A stretch of 64,000 nt of DNA from Obelidium mucronatum (GCA_025765595.1 JAIVFH010000129.1:23446-87445), one strand, 5' to 3'; numbered from the stretch's first letter, positions 21,356 through 33,470 are shown. The notes: generated by a model from the sequence alone, not told the origin. Program-made: numbers and translations.

Positions 21356-24300
21356 CTATTCAAATATCAAGTCTAACTTATGTTTTCGATCCCACACTAC
21401 CTTATCGCCTTCGTGAGAGAGTTTTTTAAAATACCAAATACGATGAAACGGAATCCAATCTTCCCCTTGTTCGTCTTCCTTGCGTCTTGCAAATTCATTG
21501 AATTGCATTTCTTGAATCCCAGTGAAGCGGTCCATATATCCAACTACAAAGGATTCGCGATCAAAAGACGCGTCCCAGAGTATTCGATTAAAGACGTCTT
21601 CAGAGGACCGCAGTTTCCCCTTTTTGGTCAGTGAAGCTGACGTTGAATTTGATGTTGTTTGAAATGGGATAAAGTCCGCCCTGTTCATTTCTGAAGATAA
21701 TAATGGGACAAAAGCCTTGAACAACGAAACGGCATGAGCTGGGGCCGGCACAAGTTTCGAAACTGCAGAACGGGCCACATGGGATGAATGAACCCACATC
21801 CCTGAGGCGTATGTCTCCAATCGCTGGATTTCGCTTTCAAACTGAAGAATTACGTTGTCCAAAGTTCCCAAGACCTGGAAATAATCATTTTCGATGAGAA
21901 GAATTAGCAATATGAAATGTCGACAGCACCTGTTTCCTTTCTGACAACGAAATTTCCTCGGTTCCCATCTTTTCCAGTCCGACCACTAATGATGCGCTCG
22001 TCTCGGGGTCGTTTCCATTGACGACGAACCAAGAACCCCAAGGCCTTACTCCAATGGATGGACAACGCCTTTGGACCTGAACCACCAAATTTACAAATCT
22101 CAATTCCACCATCTTTTTCAATCGTTCCAATTGATGTACACTGTTTCCGCATACTTCGATATGGATATAAGAGGCGTGATTCTGAAGGATCGAATAAGGT
22201 TCACAGATATCCACAAGATCTTCACCAAGTTGAGCACATCGCGCAATCTCTCTCAACCAGACTGTTCGACTACTGCCCACAACGCCGCGACAGATGTTTA
22301 CACCGGATGGACTCAATACGACCATTGGTGTTTTCATATCCAAGCTTCCACCATGCTGCTTCCCCAACTCCCATTCCACTGGGCGAGACCAATCCACATC
22401 TGTTGAACAGTATGAAAAAACTTTACAAACCAACTCCATTGCCGTAACAGGGCCAACTATTTCCCTACAAACACGCGCCGCCAAAACAGTCAACAAATAT
22501 CCTGAAGGAAACCCAAACAACCCCGCCGTAACACCTCTCTCCTTCCCCCATACTTTCAACACGCGGACAGCCAGACGAAAAGCAGAACCGTGTCCGTTCT
22601 GCTCTGTCACACGATTTATTTCTAGCAGATCCAAATAGCTGCATAAAAGCTGTCGTGATTGCTGTGTCAGCACTTGTCCCTCTTTGATTAAAGAGTGAAA
22701 TCCGAAACTGGCAATGGTACTGGCAGCACCGCCACTTGCAGGGGATCCAAAAGACCACAGGAAGCATCCATACTGGATATCAATCTTGACTCCGTCCACT
22801 GAGATTTCTGCAATAGGAACTTTGGCGGATTCTACGACTCGAATGAGTTTGCAGTTTATTGGCCATTTGAATGGATGGCGACGTGATTCTTGTTGCCGTC
22901 CACTGGAACTGTCACCATCATTGTCCTGAAGGATTTTGAAAAAGTCGGCTGTGGAAATAATGCTGATGCAGAGAACGTCAATGTCGCTAGAATCTGTGTC
23001 GGTGCCCATAGCAGTCGATCCCACGAGGGTTGATTGCCAGGGAGCAGGGTAGAAAACTGCTCTTAAGATATTGTTCAGTTTTTGAAGGGCTGCATCACGT
23101 TTAGCCAAAGATTGCGCTGTTGGGAGGGCGTTTTGAGACCTCAGGAATGCAGAAAGTGTGGGATCTGTCAGAAAAAAAAAGAAGAGGCAAATACTAGTCT
23201 GTTAAAGTAGCTAAGGAAACATTTTTTTGGCTTACCAGTGTCACAATCTGCAAGAACTTGTTGGTGCGACCGGTTCGAGATGGTTTCATCGACGAAATTC
23301 ATTGCCCCATCCCACTTGGTACCAGTTCCAAATTCAAATTCACCAATAATCCCATAATGATCAGATAAATCCATCATGCCATCTGATTCTCCAATCAAAT
23401 GGCAAGACACTGGAACCCAGTCTTCAGACATCAGCAAAACCTGATCATATCTTGCCAGCTTCCCATACCGACTCGTTTCATGCGCCAATTCATTTCGAGA
23501 TGGATCAAAACTAAAGCCATCCACCCCAGGATTCAGTGTTGTCCAAACATCCTCAAATCCATCGCGTTGAAAGGCTGTTTCCATCCTTTGATCCTCAAAA
23601 GAATTGACGTCGCCCAACACAATCGCGGTCTTGGCGGCCAAATGTTTCACAAGATTTTTCCATTGTGATTCTCTTAGCTTCGATCGATCCCCATTGTAAT
23701 CGCTTGTGAAGTGAACAACAGCAATCTTCAACGACGTACTTGGCTGGACATTTGCGGGGATTTCATGGGCAACATCCGTCACCACTGGAGTCACTATAAT
23801 CGCCTTCTTTCCTTTACTCAAGGAAACAGTCTTGCACTCAAACGGGAATAGAGCCAACCCCAGGATCCCACCACTTCCAGTCAAACCACCACCCTCCCCC
23901 TCCTCGACTTGGGAATCCACCAACGAAAGGAAATACCTCTCGCGCACCCATGCCTGCTCTTTCAAAAGACTCAAGAATGAAGCATTCACTTCTTGGAGAC
24001 CAATGAAATCAGCATTTGTGGATTCAAGTTGTTGACAGAGTGCAGTAAAGCGGGTGGGGGCGTCATAGTTTGTTGGATGGTCTTGGTCATCCAACACATT
24101 GTATGTTACTGTTTTCAAAGAGTTTTGGATCTTGTTGAAGTTGTTGTTTTCAGAGACGTGATTTGGGGCCCATGTACACGATCCGCGGTTAAACCCAAAT
24201 GATGCGGTTGTGACGGCGGGAGGTTCCAGATGATATTTGGATTTGTTGTTTAAAGCAGACGCGTGGGGGGTGGAGGGTAACTGAAAGGGAACTGGCGAGA

Positions 24301-24972
24301 CAGCGTTGTTTAATTGTATGCTTTCGATGCACGAATAAACGGTGTTTCTTCCAACAAGTTTCGACATTATTGAAATGGCATCGATTCGAAAGGATAAGGT
24401 TTCGGTCCCGTCTTCTCCCAGGACTTTTTTCAAGTGTGTTGATAGTGTTGTTGCGTCTTCTTGACTTTTACAAGTGGCCAGAGTCAGGTGGGGGTTGAAG
24501 GCATTTAATGGTTTTTGAGAGCAGCATGATTCAGGAAGCAGCGAAGAAATATGAGATTGAAGGAGTGTGATTGCTGCGATTTCAGACTTGTTGCTCGGCT
24601 GCAACACTACTGAAAACGATGACGAGCCATGGGAAAATACAGAGACTGCATCAAGTGTGATATGGAATGGCGCATGGTTTGCAGACACTTGTTGGAACAA
24701 GTCGGATAGCTGCTTCGCGGTGATTCGAGAAGGTGGAAGCACGTTGGCGGGAATCAGAGTGACATGTGGGGGCCTTTTTAAAAATAAAAAAAAAAGGTAT
24801 CAAAACCGCGTTTTTCAAGCCGTGTATTTTTTCAGTACCATTTGGGCGCGGCCTTGTCGTGTGTTGCTCGAATCTGTTGAATTGTCTTGAGATTGCAAGT
24901 GTTGTCGGGCAGAACAACAATGGCCAATGATCCAACTTCTGAAGATCCGTCAAGTTCTTGTTCTGGTGGCAT
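21356..24972 (-). CDS. four-domain RNA-repair-type protein (2H phosphoesterase, EEP, nucleotidyltransferase, MJ1316)
   Basis: Four exons, 24972-24839, 24773-23236, 23164-21930 and 21874-21356, give 1141 residues. Domains in order: a 2H (LigT-like) phosphoesterase at about 15-205 with both H-x-T motifs (PPHVTL at 46-51, HLTLA at 140-144); an endonuclease/exonuclease/phosphatase domain at about 265-520 (YNVLDD, GLQEV, VVHFTS, LGDVNSF, YDQVLL, SDHYG, all catalytic positions present); a poly(A)-polymerase-like nucleotidyltransferase at about 570-900 (LVGSTAMGTDTDSSDIDVL with GS and DxD, third Asp in VKIDIQYG); and a C-terminal MJ1316 (former DUF504) RNA-end-binding domain (DVFNRILWD, PFHRIWYFK, VWDR). 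This set implies trimming, re-ending and joining or marking of damaged or cyclic-phosphate RNA ends (inference). It converges with hexosaminidase copy 3. Confidence 0.87.
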
Positions 24973-25240
24973 GATTCTTAAATTGCAATTGATTTGAAGA
25001 AGAGGAAGGAGTTGTTGCGTTGGGTTCTCCTTTTTTTTTTCTTTTGAAACTTATACTTAAATAGCCCGATTTTGTGGTGAAGTTGCTGTGTTTGCTTGTG
25101 GTCTTTCCACAAATCTTGAACATACTATCAAGTTTGATGGATTATTTGTTGACGCTGGCATATGGACTACAGAGGGGAAGAAGAGTGATGTATGACAATT
25201 CATAATTCATTATTTTTTTTTTGACGTGATCGAAAATACA

Positions 25241-27153
25241 TTATATTAAAGGTTCATCCACTTCTTCCGCCGTTTCCACTTTCTTAAAATCGTGATCCAG
25301 TTTGTGGGTTTCTATGAAGGAGAAGAATAAACAATTAGAACAGTACGTGTCCAACTCCTTTTTGTGTATGGTGGTATCTCTCTCTCCTTACCAGTTTGAA
25401 AATCGGTTTGAATGCACTCATTGCATAAATCCACCTGACTCTCATAAGGACAATCCGTGCATTTCCATCGAATCCCTACAATAGGACTAGTCTGGCATGA
25501 ATCGCAGCTAAACCCGTGATGCTGAACAGAAGTGGCCTGTTCTACACGTCCAGCTTGTTCCTTGAGACGAATCTTTGCGATTACTTTAAGTTTCATAAGT
25601 TCCTTTTGTGTGTGTATGTGTAGTATATATATAAGTGTGTGTGTGTGTAAGAACAATAAGTAGGACAAGAAATTATATGGACAATTCACCATGTATTCGT
25701 CAGAGTTTTTAAGAGATGGATCGATTTCAATATCTGATACATCGCTCTCACTGTCAGCCATTTGAGCGACATGGCTTCCTATATAAGTTGATCCAGACGT
25801 CCTGTTCGGGAAAATTTCCAAACAATCAGTTTAAAAACTTGAAAGAAAAAAAAAAGAACTGAAGAAAAAAAATTGGGCCAAACGTTGCGAGGGTGGTGAA
25901 TAATGGTTGTAGAAGAGTGAGGCCCAGTGGATCCCCCATTTTGATGAGCCTGTGAATGCGTTTCCCTATCTGTATTTTGGATTTTTTTTTAAAAAAAAAA
26001 AAAAATATTGGAATAAAAAAGAAAGGGAAACAAAGAGGGAGGAAGAGAGACCTGTGAAGCGGTCCGCGTCTTCATTTCTTTGGCTATTTTCACTGCTCGT
26101 TGTGATAGGGCAACAGAGTGATCATGTGGGTATTTATCCATCAGTTTTTTGAGCATGACCTAAATAAAAGAATCGAAAATAAAAACATTAAATAAATAAA
26201 TACATAAATGAAAGGAAAGAAGAACAAGAAGCTAATATACAGTACGTTTTCAGCATCGGACCAAAACGTTTTTTTCATTGCAGGGAGTTCTAATGAAGTC
26301 TGTTTTCGAGTTTCATAAATGACACCGCAAAGGAGATTCTACTGCAAACAAATTGGCATTACTTCTTGAGTGTCAGTTTCGCCATTCGATGCCTGAGAAC
26401 GAGTGAGTGAGTGAGTGAATGAGTAAACAAGAAAATATGAATGCAAGTATTGCACACGGACACAAAAGAATCACCGCCTATGGCGGTATCGAAGCTACGC
26501 AGCTATGATCGTATCGCTACCATCGCGATTGACAGATAACAAAAAAAGAAACACTGCTTACCGAAATGGGAGGAAATACATTGTAATGTACCGATTTGTA
26601 TAAATCAATCTTTCTTCGTTTTCCTGATTCGTCTATAGAGCCGCGTCGACCCATGTGATAAAATGAATTCATTGAAAGCTGACGAATGATGTCCTGTACC
26701 TCCGTCATTGTCAGCATTATTATAAGAAACGGCCGAGTTGCTCAATTTCGTTCGATACATGTTCATGTCAATACTTGGAAGAGCAACAATGTTTTGTAGT
26801 GTTGGGATAACCAGTTTCTAAGATTTGGTGGACATCAGACAAGAGACGGACAGACAGACAGACAGAACAGACAGAGACAGGAAGAGGATCCAGAATGATG
26901 TAAATATAGATATGGCTTTTTCATACTTTTGCCTTGAGTTTTGCAGCAAAGGTGGGAGGATCGTTGAGGGCTTCGTCTTTGAGGAGTTTTAGTTGGACGA
27001 CATCGAGTTCGTTTTGAATGAGCTGATTCTGTAGCACTGCAATAGTTGACGAGACCAGCTCGATGCTGGGCAGATGTGATATTGTGTGATTAGAGTGATG
27101 TTGTATGATTAGCGTACTCTCTCTTTGAGCTCACTCCCGATTGACAGATTCCA
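25241..27153 (-). CDS. ZZZ3: ZZZ3-like protein (Myb/SANT plus ZZ zinc finger), ATAC-type subunit
   Basis: Ten small exons: 27153-27134, 27065-26927, 26817-26700, 26632-26562, 26338-26246, 26159-26052, 25969-25884, 25801-25690, 25602-25392 and 25311-25241; 342 residues with every phase consistent. Residues 1-53 form a coiled coil ending NDPPTFAAKLKAK. A Myb/SANT repeat spans exons 5-7 (FWSDAENVMLKKLM, TRTASQ, IGKRIHRLIKMG). A ZZ zinc finger follows (CDSCQTSPIVGIRWKC, DCPYE, LCNECIQTDFQ) with the family tail ETHKLDHDF. In animals ZZZ3 belongs to the ATAC histone acetyltransferase complex and reads histone H3. The weakest junction is the exon 7 donor (GTTTGG). It is divergent from LRRC40 with a 54-bp gap between start codons. 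Confidence 0.82.
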
Positions 27154-27207
27154 TTTCTTGATAATTAAAGTTTATTAAAAAAAAAGCTGAAACACCAACA
27201 AAACAAC

Positions 27208-28444
27208 ATGCTCCGAAACCAGGCCAGCCAGACGACATCGCAGAGCGTGCTGAAGGTAGACGCTGGGGTGGGGCATCGGACGACGCTGACAAAGCAAACC
27301 AAACAAACCCACTACGCTTAGCTCATTGGCCAGGCGCGCACGTCCGGCCGCCTCAACCTGGCGAACCACGGCCTGGCGGACGTCCCCGCGGCGCTGTTCG
27401 CGGCGGACTCTGCGGGCGGCGACGGCGCCGGCGACAGCCGCTGGTGGGAGGCCGTCGACCTGACGCGGCTCGTGCTCGCAGACAACTGCCTGGCGGCGCT
27501 CGACGCGCGCATCGCAGGGCTGCGCGCGCTGACGCTGCTCGACGTTTGTTTTTTGTTTTTTGTTTTTTCTTTTCTTTTCTTTTCTTTTAATCACGCGAAT
27601 ACCCAAGGCCCACAACAACTGCCTCACGGCGCTGCCCGACCTGTCGCCGCTCGCGAGTCTGACCGTGCTGCAGCTGGCCGCAAACAACATTGCCGCCGTG
27701 CCAGACTCGCTGTTTGCGCTGCCGCTCGCCGAACTGCATCTGGCCGGGAACAAACTGGCCGCCCTGTCCATTCCGCCGGGCTCAGCCATGGCGCTGTCCA
27801 TCTGCATTCTGGACATATCAAACAACGCCCTCACCCAACTCCCCACTCAAAACACACCCCTCCCGCGTCTGGCCAAGCTGCTCGTGAAATCAAATCAACT
27901 GGTTGGCGACGTTACTGCTACTCTTGCTGCATCAGCGCGTCCGTGCTTTCCTCTTCTCAACCATCTCGACATTTCGCACAACAGACTTGCTACCCTGTCC
28001 ACTCTTGCTTTCCATGCTCCCAATCTGATTCTCCTAAATGCTTCGCAAAACCAATTGACGCGTCTTTTTACTGGTGCTATTCAATCAAACCAAACTGCAA
28101 TCAATTTGCCTGGTTTAATGCAACTAGACGTTCGAGTCAACCGTCTTGAATCTCTTTCTACAACATGTCAAATATACACTCCTCTCTTGAAGGATTTACT
28201 CCTCCAAGGCAATAAGCTGTCTACAATCTCGGGAAGTGGTATTGTCGAATCTGCTTTAAAGAGTATTGAGACTTTGGACATTCGCGATAATAATTTGGAT
28301 TCTATTCCTCAACAAGTCGTTGATATGCCCGAATTGAAGAGACTTTTTGTCGAAGGAAATGCTATTCGTAATCCCCGACGTGCTGTTTTGGAGAAGGGTA
28401 CTGCTGCTATTGTCTTGTGGATGAAGGAGAGAGTTGCTGCGTAA
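27208..28444 (+). CDS. LRRC40: leucine-rich repeat protein, LRRC40-like
   Basis: Three exons, 27208-27255, 27322-27543 and 27608-28444, 368 residues. After LIGQARTSGRLNLANHGL, the usual opening of LRRC40, come about ten leucine-rich repeats with an LxxLxLxxNxLxxLP pattern (VLQLAANNIAAVP, ELHLAGNKLAAL, HLDISHNRLATL, LLLQGNKLSTI, TLDIRDNNLDSIP). It ends with the conserved cap NPRRAVLEKGTAAIVLWMKE, which matches the end of LRRC40. It is shorter than the human protein (about 600 residues), so it has fewer repeats. LRR scaffolds bind proteins; the role of LRRC40 is not known to me. Exon 2 is almost purely GC-ending, unlike the 3' half. Confidence 0.85.
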
Positions 28445-28445
28445 G

Positions 28446-28582
28446 GCTCGAGCGAAGCGAGTCGTTGCGAGCGGAGCGATTCGTTGCGAGCGGAGCGAGC
28501 GAGTGGTTGTGAGCGAAGGGAGTGGTTGTGAGCGAAGGGAGTGGTTGCGAGCGAAGGGAGTGGTTGCGAGCGAAGCGAGCTA
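28446..28582 (+). repeat. minisatellite of about 20-bp units
   Basis: About seven imperfect tandem units of the type GAGTGGTTGTGAGCGAAGGG start immediately after the LRRC40 stop codon, with variants GAGCGGAGCGATTCGTTGC. The inner motif GCGAGCGAAGCGAGC recurs. It probably lies in the 3' UTR of LRRC40. Confidence 0.75.
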
Positions 28583-28813
28583 GTGTATATTTTATGTGAG
28601 AGACAGAAGCGAGCGAATGCGAGCATTTATAAATATATTCGTGTTTTTATTTTCTTTTTTTTTCTTATAAGTTGAAATGAAGTTTTATTGGATTATTTTA
28701 AACATTTTTTTGGAAACATACAGAGACTAAACAAGACTGGAAAGAAAGTAACAAAACACTCAACAAAAAATCAAAAAAGATGAAAAAGGCTAGTACAAAA
28801 AGAGTTCGAAAAA

Positions 28814-30887
28814 TTAGTAGTCATAGGCAACACGTTCGGGCTTGGTGTAAACCAAATCATTGGTCTTGTAGCGGGAAGCAACCAAGCAATAGTCTCCATT
28901 GTGCTTGGGGTCAAAGTGAGAGCCGTATGGGTCAAGCAATGGGCCACCAATAGAGTCAGTCATTTTCTGGCCGGGGAAGCAACACTCTCCGGTCTTTTGA
29001 CTTGGAGCAGTCAATCCTTCACCATCGCAATACTCTGGACGGTAGACTGTTCCTTCCTTGTTACCAAGGTACGACAACTCGGCAGCAGCAATTCCCTTCT
29101 CATTGACAAGGGAAGCACGGAAACGGTTCAAACGAGCAGCAGTAGCATCATTCTTCTTGGTGTTGGACCAGAAACGCTCAGCAATCGTTGCAACACGTGG
29201 GAAAATGTATCTGTCAACATTGTGTCTCTTGACGGTTTCCGACCAAAGCGCACCGAATCCTCCCTTAATGGCCTTGGCGGTTTGAGCATCGAGTCCTTCA
29301 AGTGGATCATATTCGTACATCATGGTCCAGTTGTGCCATTGTCCGGAGAAGGTGGCGTAACCTGGAATGTCGTACTTGTCGGCTGGGACGGTGCGCTCAA
29401 ATTCGCTGGAGCACCAGCGGGCGGATGGGGAGCAGTCGAGGTAGTAGTGGGATGATGGAGCCAGGACAATGTTGTTGAATCCGGCTTTAGCGATAGTAGT
29501 CACCTTCTCAACAGTGGGGCCTTGCCAAACAGTGATGATAGACTTTTTGGGGATAATATCTTGCACGCCAAAGTCAGTAACGATTTCATCCCAACCGGCA
29601 AGAGTCTTTCCACCAAGCATCTTGATCAATCTGGAGTCAAACGCTCTCATCATTGGGTGCAGAGTTTCGAGAGGGGCGACATCCCAGTTGTCCGGAACAA
29701 GTCCGTAAGCACGAGGATTCACTTCATCGTGACCGACGTGGAGAACTGGGTCGGGGAACCAGGATCCAACTTCATTAATCAATTGATCAAGGATTTTCAG
29801 AGCCTTTTCTTGACGGACGTCGAGTTGGCCACAGGGTGGCTGGTTGCAGTAGTGACGGCCCCACCAGACAACGCCACCAACGCAATCGTTGGTCACCTTG
29901 TCAACAGGAACGGTTTGGTTGGAGCACATGGCGTTGCTCGCAAACTTGTTTCCGTCCCATGGAGAATGGTTCCAGGACGAGATGAGATTTTTATCAATGA
30001 GCCCGAGAATGGCGTTGTGGCCTGGAGTTTCAAATTCTGGAATCACACGAATATTGCGTTCGAACGCGTATCTGACGATATCCTTGACATCTTTTTCAGT
30101 GTAAGCTTTGAGAGAGCCGTCGTTGTTCTTGTAGGCGCCCTTTCTGGCGACTTCTGGGTAGCGCTTCCAGATGATTGGGAAAGATTGGGAATCGTAAATG
30201 TGCCAGTGGAAAACGTTGAGCTTGGAGGCGGCCATACCGTCCAAGATGCGCTTGATGTCAGCGACGGTGAAGAAGTTGCGGGATGTGTCAAGCATGAGAC
30301 CGCGGTAACCAAAGGCAGGGGAATCTTCAATTTTGGCGAGAACGAGCTTTCCGTCTTTGGTGATTAGTTGGGAGAGAGTTTGAAGACCGTATTTGACTCC
30401 GATTTGGTTGGCACCTGACAGTCGCAAATGAAAGCCATATTTCAATAAAAAGTTGGAATACTTGTCAAAGTGTAAAAAACTGCGCTTACCAGTGATTGTT
30501 GCTCCATTTTCAGTAATATCCAAAGTATACGATTCATCAGCTCCTGGAAGGTTCTCGGGGCCAGAGACAGACCATCCATTGTTTCGTTCGACGTTGGCAG
30601 ATACCTTGAAGAGCTTGCCACGCTGCCCATTCTTGACAGTGAAAGCATTGTTCAAAGATGCGATATCCGCGGCAAGAATTGATGATTTTAAATTTGAAGT
30701 GACTTGGAAACCGCCAATCGTAATGGTTTTGCCTTTGTCGCTGACCTAAAAAAGGCAAACGTCAAAGAGTTAGAAAGAATTAGATGAAAAAAAATCAAAA
30801 AACCTTTTTGGGCAAGGGCCAGAGATAGTCCGAAGCAGTAAGAGCAGATACTGCAGTAGCAATAGAGAGAAGAGAGAGAATTTGCAT
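28814..30887 (-). CDS. secreted beta-N-acetylhexosaminidase, GH20, copy 4 (divergent)
   Basis: Three exons, 30887-30804, 30745-30490 and 30414-28814, 646 residues. It has the same signal peptide as copies 1 and 3, the N-domain, the barrel (HWHIYDSQSFP, HVGHDEVN, VWQGP, AERFWS) and the Cys-rich tail (GECCFPGQ) ending VAYDY. It is the most diverged copy: an extra intron splits the signal-peptide region from the N-domain (donor GTTTTTTG is weak), the N-domain differs strongly, and the codon bias is relaxed, suggesting lower expression. The LGGKTLAGWDEIVTD loop links it to copy 2. Alternative: relaxed selection or a shifted substrate. Confidence 0.9.
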
Positions 30888-31402
30888 AGTTAGTTCAAGT
30901 TTTTTTTTGTTTTTGTTTTTGGTTGAAATGTCTTTCCTTCCGTCCTCCCTCCCCCCTTTTATTGGCTTTCCGTCCGCCAGGTACAAAGGAAGAATTGGTT
31001 CGAAAATTCAATCGAGGAATCAGCCAACAAGGTTGAAAAAAAGCATTTGGCGAAACTGATCGATCACATGATGCGTTTCACCTCAAGGTTCGTAATCGCA
31101 TTGAAATTCTAGGAATTTTCCGAGTCTACAGCTATTACCAGCTGTGAACTCATATCATGTCGAGGTGCCGACTGTATACGGTGGTTATTGTTGCATGAGA
31201 CTTTGCATTGTGTTAAACGTTGAAAGCAAAGGGGAAAGTTTTTTGAAAAATTTCATGTTCAAAAAAAGAAAGTGCATGTGCCACCCGAATTGGAAAAATG
31301 AACTTTTCGCAGGCAAGAGGTAAGCCAGGAAAGTCGAGGAATTACAGATAACTTCATAATTTTTTTTTATTATTATTAAACATGCATGAATGAGACCGAA
31401 AA
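30888..31402 (-). other. intergenic region between hexosaminidase copies 4 and 5
   Basis: About 515 bp. It holds the promoter of copy 4 (AATAAAAG about 70 bp before its ATG on the minus strand is a poor TATA match), the GGGTGGCAC element at 31278-31286 and the 3' flank of copy 5. No gene seen. Confidence 0.5.
31278..31286 (-). promoter_or_regulatory. shared GGGTGGCAC element (copy 4)
   Basis: GGGTGGCAC on the minus strand (coding orientation), about 390 bp upstream of the ATG of hexosaminidase copy 4. Confidence 0.45.
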
Positions 31403-33412
31403 CTAATATTCGTAAGCAACTGGAGCTGGCTTGGTGTAGACCAAGTCGTTGGTCTTGTAAAGAGCAGCGATGGCACAGTAGTCTCCGTTGACCTTGGGGT
31501 CAAAGTGAGAGCTGTATGGGTTCAACAATGGTCCTCCGTTGGAGTCAGTCATCTTTTGACCAGCAAAACAGCATTCTCCAGTCTTTTGGCCTGGCGCAGT
31601 CAAACCAGCTCCGTCACAGTACTCAGTACGGTAGACAACTCCTTCCTTGTTACCGAGGTACGACAACTCAGCAGCTGCAATTCCCTTCTCGTTAACGAGG
31701 GAGGCGCGGAAACGGTTCAAACGAGCAGCAGTAGCATCGTTTCTCTTGGTGTTGGACCAGAAACGCTCAGCAATGGCAGCAACACGTGGGAAAATGTATC
31801 TGTCCAAGTTGTGTCTCTTGACGGTTTCAGTCCAGAGAGCACCGAATCCTCCCTTGATGGTAGCAGCTTCGGCAGTGGAAAGTCCAGCCAATGGCTCGTA
31901 GTCGTACATCATGGTCCAGTTGTGCCATTGTCCAGAGAAGGTGGCGTAGCCTGGGATATCGTACTTGTCCTCTGGGAAGTTGCGCTCATAGGCGCTGGAG
32001 CACCAACGAGCAGATGGGGAACAGTCGAGGTAGTAAGTGTCGGATGGAGCGAGCACAATGTTCTTGAATCCCTTGCTGACAATAGTCTTGATCTTTTCAA
32101 CCGTAGGTCCTTGCCAGAGGGTGACCAAGGAGTCCTTTGGAATCAAGTCATCGGAACCAAAGTCAGTGGCAATTTCGTCCCAGGCAGCCAAAGTCTTGTC
32201 ATTGTCCTTCAAGATTTGAACCAATTGGCGGTCAAATTCTCTCATCATTGGGTGGAGCTTCTCGAGTGGAGCGACATCCCAGTTGTCCGGAACAAGTCCG
32301 TAAGCACGTGGGTTGACTTCGTCGTGACCAACGTGGAGGATCGGGTCATCGAACCATCCACCGATTTCACTGATCATTTCTTCCAAAATATCCAAAGCTG
32401 CCTGCTTGCGTACATCGAGTTGACCACATGGTGGCTGGTTGCAGTAGTGACGACCCCACCAGGCGACTCCTCCAACACAGTCGTTGGTAACAGAGCTAAC
32501 AGGAACGGTTTGGTTGGAGCACATGGCGTTGTTGGCAAAGGAGTTACCGTCCCAGGGGGAGTGGTTCCAGGATGAGATCAAGGAAGCATCAATGTGTCCG
32601 AGAACGGCGTTGTGTCCTGGAGTTTCGAATTCTGGGATAACACGGATGTTGCGCTGGTAAGCATACTTTACAATTTCTCTGACATCCTTCTTGGTGTAGG
32701 CTTTGATGGTGCCGTCCTTGTTCTTGAAAGCAGCCTTCTGGAGTTGTGGGTAACGCTCCCAGACGATTGGGAAGGACTGGGAGTCGTAGATGTGCCAGTG
32801 GAAGACGTTGAGCTTGGAAGCGGCCATACCGTCCAAAATACGCTTAATATCAGCGACGGTGAAGAAGTTACGAGCAGTGTCCAACAAGAGTCCACGGTAT
32901 GGGAAGGCGGGTTCATCCTTGATGGTGGCAAGGACAAGCTTTCCGTCCTTGGTGATGAGCTGGGAGAGGGTCTGGAGACCGTACTTGACTCCGATTTGGT
33001 TGGCAGCTATCAATCGAGGTATAAGCTCCATGTTGCAAAACAATTGAAGTCATAATCGTGATCACTTACCCGTGATGGTAGCACCCTTTTCAGTGATGTC
33101 CAAAGTGTAGGACTCCTTTTTTCCAACCAAGTCATCTGGGGCACCAATGTCCCATCCGTTGTTTTCGTCAACGTCAGCAGTGACCTTGAACTTGTTGGAA
33201 GAGGCCTTTCCACCCTTGGCGGTGAAGGCAGTGTTGAGGGAAGCAACATCGACGGCAATGGGTCCGCTGCCGAGGTTGGACTTGACAGTGAATCCACCAA
33301 TGGCAATAGACTTGTTCTTGTCAACGACGGACTTTGGCAATGGCCAGAGGTAGTCGGAGGCAGTCAAGGCGGAGACTGCAGAGGCGATAGAGAGGAGGGA
33401 GAGGAGTTGCAT
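31403..33412 (-). CDS. secreted beta-N-acetylhexosaminidase, GH20, copy 5
   Basis: Two exons, 33412-33070 and 33006-31403, 648 residues, separated by a 63-bp GTAAGT...AG intron at the conserved position. Nearly the same protein as copy 1, down to most codons, with changes such as MQLLSLLSIASAVSA in the signal peptide, a few barrel substitutions (NPRAYG, VEKIKT) and KMTDSNGG in the tail. All catalytic-domain motifs seen in copy 1 are kept, including GHDE. Copies 1 and 5 are almost 28 kb apart in the same orientation, so a recent duplication or gene conversion across intervening genes is implied. Heavy codon bias again suggests strong expression. Confidence 0.93.
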
Positions 33413-33462
33413 AGAGATGATTTTTTCGTTGGTTTGAATGAGTGGGGGGATGATGACCCAGG

Positions 33463-33470
33463 TTTTTATA
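33463..33470 (-). promoter_or_regulatory. TATA box of hexosaminidase copy 5
   Basis: TATAAAAA on the minus strand about 55 bp upstream of the ATG at 33412. Confidence 0.6.
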
